From assembly GCF_023283765.1 (NCBI RefSeq), contig NZ_JAKILG010000003.1:1-64000 (forward strand): a DNA stretch of 64,000 nt, in the 5' to 3' direction. Shown in pieces: positions 63,518 to 64,000 of this stretch. Origin of the DNA: Shewanella profunda (GTDB lineage Bacteria; Pseudomonadota; Gammaproteobacteria; Enterobacterales; Shewanellaceae). Under the pieces are notes generated by a model. It was given only the letters and a program-made list of their open reading frames with translations, searched no databases and was not told where the DNA came from. The translations under genes were made by a program, and so were the position numbers. Each line of letters opens with the position of its first letter. The stretch's first letter is position 1.

Positions 63518-64000
63518 ATGACTAAAATAGTGATTGTAGGCGGTGTCGCTGGTGGCGCATCAGCAGCGGCAAGAGCAAGACGTGTATCAGAAACCGCTGA
63601 AATTATCATGTTAGAACGGGGCGAGTTTATTTCGTTTGCTAACTGTGGCTTGCCTTATCATATCAGCGGTGAGATTGAGTCTAGGGAAGCCTTGCTGTTG
63701 CAAACACCTGAAAGCTTTAAATCACGTTTTAATATTGAAGTTCGCGTGTTTAATGACGTGATTGCGATTAATCGACAAACCAAGCAGTTAAGCATACGTA
63801 ACCTTATCACGAATGAAATCTATCAAGAGTCCTATGATAAGTTGTTGCTAAGTCCTGGTGCCTCGCCAATTAAACCGCCTATTCGCGGCATTAATAGCCA
63901 TTTTGTGCATAGCCTGCGAAATATTCCCGATATGGATAAGGTGTTAGCGAACCTTCTGCTACACAAACCAAAGCATGCCACTATCGTCGGAGGTGGATTT
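63518..64000 (+). CDS. FAD-dependent CoA-disulfide / persulfide reductase, 5' part (cut by window end)
   Basis: The 161 visible residues of a pyridine-nucleotide disulfide oxidoreductase have the FAD motif VIVGGVAGGASAA (about 5-17) and the active-site Cys43 in ANCGLPYHISG. The single active Cys in SFANCGLPYH is typical of CoA-disulfide reductases, including the Shewanella NADH-dependent persulfide reductase (Npsr), which also has a C-terminal rhodanese domain; that part lies outside. NADH oxidase is an alternative. Third gene of the DUF134-Fur-like operon, 36 bp after the Fur-like stop, so it is probably controlled by one of them. Confidence 0.85.
   Translation, partial: MTKIVIVGGVAGGASAAARARRVSETAEIIMLERGEFISFANCGLPYHISGEIESREALLLQTPESFKSRFNIEVRVFNDVIAINRQTKQLSIRNLITNEIYQESYDKLLLSPGASPIKPPIRGINSHFVHSLRNIPDMDKVLANLLLHKPKHATIVGGGF

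Noticed and set aside
1-64000. tRNA, rRNA, prophage or complete insertion sequence
   Set aside because: No cloverleaf with a conserved T-arm, no rRNA-like sequence, no phage structural genes, and no intact transposase with terminal inverted repeats were seen on either strand.

Overview
The window is chromosomal DNA of a gammaproteobacterium of the genus Shewanella. The evidence is gene content and order recalled from that genus: the lactate module lldGFE - dld-II - lldP followed by nadK/grpE, the dxs-ispA-xseB operon beside the sodium motor genes pomAB, thiI, the gcvA - DUF423 - rlmM block, xni-ppnN, rdgC, and a porin next to phoBR and pstS. The species cannot be fixed from the sequence alone.

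Layout. 1-1.9 kb is a mobile/accessory patch: the 3' end of a REP-associated tyrosine transposase (RAYT), a REP-like hairpin, two clusters of a short repeat built on GGTGGCyrGATTTAyTC, and between them a DinB-family gene and a GNAT gene separated by a foldable integron-type attC site. 2-3.2 kb holds a lone BCS1-like AAA+ ATPase. 3.7-11.3 kb is the lactate utilisation locus: L-lactate dehydrogenase complex LldEFG, D-lactate dehydrogenase Dld-II and a lactate permease, with an 850-bp upstream region carrying four CRP-like palindromes. 12.1-20.5 kb is housekeeping (nadK, grpE, dxs-ispA-xseB, pomAB, thiI), with near-consensus sigma-32 (grpE) and sigma-28 (pomAB) promoters. 20.6-33 kb contains gcvA, an alpha/beta hydrolase, a DUF423 membrane protein, rlmM, a decarboxylating dehydrogenase (NAD-type isocitrate dehydrogenase), a large secreted S9 peptidase, xni, ppnN and a diguanylate cyclase. 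33-38 kb has a membrane TPR protein with a degenerate GGDEF-like end, an M61 peptidase and rdgC. 38.5-43 kb is the phosphate region (porin, phoB, phoR, pstS) with good PHO boxes. 43-46 kb contains an M1 aminopeptidase and a glutathione peroxidase, and three related small-RNA-like units in the intergenic DNA. 46-64 kb carries mgtE, a YfaZ-like outer-membrane protein, an RNA m5C methyltransferase, two GSTs with a TetR regulator, a PhnA-like protein, an MFS exporter with a MarR regulator, an AstE/AspA-like hydrolase, a chemoreceptor, an FAH-family enzyme, and a DUF134 - Fur-like - CoA-disulfide-reductase operon cut by the window end.

The most interesting unexplained structure is the set of three paralogous units at 43031-43165, 45256-45385 and 45617-45735. 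Read on the minus strand, each has a 5' segment with an anti-Shine-Dalgarno motif fused to a CAUCAU run (complement of an RBS plus ATG-ATG), a conserved CUAGCGC block, and a GGUUGC/GCAACC Rho-independent terminator ending in 7-9 U. In the third copy the terminator helix is intact only as minus-strand RNA (G-U wobble instead of A-C mismatch). I read them as a small family of regulatory RNAs. The start region of the porin gene in this window is complementary to them over 10 nt.

No tRNA, rRNA, CRISPR array, prophage or complete insertion sequence was found.
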